A stretch of DNA of 6,030 nt from Alphaproteobacteria bacterium (GTDB lineage: Bacteria > Pseudomonadota > Alphaproteobacteria > Sneathiellales > Sneathiellaceae). The notes beneath the pieces were generated by a model that was not told the DNA's origin, did no database searches, and saw only the letters and a list, made by a program, of their open reading frames with translations. Every line of letters begins with the position of its first letter. Within the stretch, counting starts at the first letter, position 1. The stretch is taken from contig SBHH01000180.1 in assembly GCA_006226265.1 (NCBI GenBank), positions 1-6,030 on the forward strand. Direction: 5' to 3'. Shown one piece after another: positions 5,575 through 6,030 of this stretch. A program made the translations under genes and the position numbers.

Positions 5575-6030
5575 TCAGTAGCCTTTTTCGACATCCACCG
5601 CGTTCAGGAGCGGCTCCCCTTTTTCGGTGCGGATGATGTTTTCGGCAACCAGCTTGGCGACGCTTGCCGGGTCGGAAATGCTGGCGACATGGGGTGTGAT
5701 GCGGATGCGGGAATGATCCCAGAAAGGATGACCTTCGGGCAGCGGCTCGCTATGGAAGACATCGAGGGTTGCGCCCATCAGGTGCCCGCTGTCGAGGGCC
5801 GGGATCAGGTCTGCCTCCACCAGATGCGGCCCGCGGCCCGCATTGATGATGCTGGCGCCTTCGGGCAGCTTAGCAAACAAATCCTTGTTGAGAATGCCGG
5901 TCGTCGTCGCCGTCAGGGGCAAGAGGCAGACGAGGATTTCGGTGCGCGCGAGGAAGGCATCGAGCTGGTCCTCGCCGAAAAAACTTTCCACTCCCTCGAT
6001 CTTTTTTTTGGACCGGCTCCAGCCTGCAAC
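5575..6030 (-). CDS. ghrA: Glyoxylate/hydroxypyruvate reductase, GhrA type (C-terminal 151 residues; 5' part outside window)
   Basis: The frame is open from the right edge to TGA (complement of 5575-5577); the true start lies beyond 6030. The fragment begins inside the nucleotide-binding domain with GWSRSKKK (visible residues 3-10). The basic residues after the second strand fit NADPH preference, as in E. coli GhrA, which has a very similar WSRSRK. VESFFGEDQLDAFL, LLPLTATTTGI and INAGRG (62-67) follow. Family catalytic residues are R66 in NAGRG, E95 in HSEPLP and H114 in TPHVAS, the Arg-Glu-His set of D-2-hydroxyacid dehydrogenases. The tail ends VDVEKGY, close to the GhrA end VDRARGY. The enzyme reduces glyoxylate to glycolate and hydroxypyruvate to D-glycerate in the cytosol. 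A run of eight A (complement of 6002-6009) encodes the lysines at 8-10. A GTG at 5991 is internal, not a start. The exporter gene lies directly downstream. Confidence 0.93.
   Translation of the reverse strand, partial: VAGWSRSKKKIEGVESFFGEDQLDAFLARTEILVCLLPLTATTTGILNKDLFAKLPEGASIINAGRGPHLVEADLIPALDSGHLMGATLDVFHSEPLPEGHPFWDHSRIRITPHVASISDPASVAKLVAENIIRTEKGEPLLNAVDVEKGY

Noticed and set aside
5989..5991. GTG (minus strand) as the start of the reductase gene
   Set aside because: The frame continues upstream to the window edge with clear GhrA homology (GWSRSKKK), so this codon is internal.

Overview
The window reads as chromosomal DNA from an alphaproteobacterium of moderately high GC, possibly a marine Rhodospirillales/Sneathiellales-type lineage. 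That placement is inferred from protein style (TAXI binding protein, LysE exporter, M17 peptidase, PilZ/receiver pair with a YxGPDRR motif) and is not proven. There is no tRNA, rRNA, CRISPR array, insertion sequence or phage gene. Coding density is high and no gap exceeds about 120 bases.

Left part (1-2320, + strand), a signalling block. It opens with the last 37 codons of a gene whose C-terminal tail resembles the CheY-binding peptides of CheZ and FliM. Overlapping that stop codon is a gene for a secreted protein with an HExxH zinc-protease-like motif and four cysteines. After a 110-base gap comes a PilZ-domain gene with both c-di-GMP-binding motifs intact. It overlaps by one base with a gene for a degenerate response-regulator receiver, in which the phospho-accepting Asp is a Glu, fused to about 180 residues of unassigned mostly helical sequence. 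The PilZ and pseudo-receiver genes are very probably translationally coupled. Together with the CheZ-like tail they suggest a locus for motility, chemotaxis or c-di-GMP signalling; this is inference.

Middle part (2382-4925, + strand). A TAXI-family periplasmic solute-binding protein stands without any TRAP permease in view. It is followed by an M17 leucyl aminopeptidase with all metal-binding and catalytic residues present. Both have strong Shine-Dalgarno sequences that place their starts downstream of the longest possible ORF starts.

Right part (4940-6030, - strand). A GhrA-type glyoxylate/hydroxypyruvate reductase, cut by the window end, is followed 23 bases later by a LysE/RhtB-family exporter, probably in one operon. 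The exporter converges on the aminopeptidase gene with only 14 bases between the two stop codons.

The most unusual content is the PilZ plus pseudo-receiver pair with its neighbours. The metabolic genes look ordinary.
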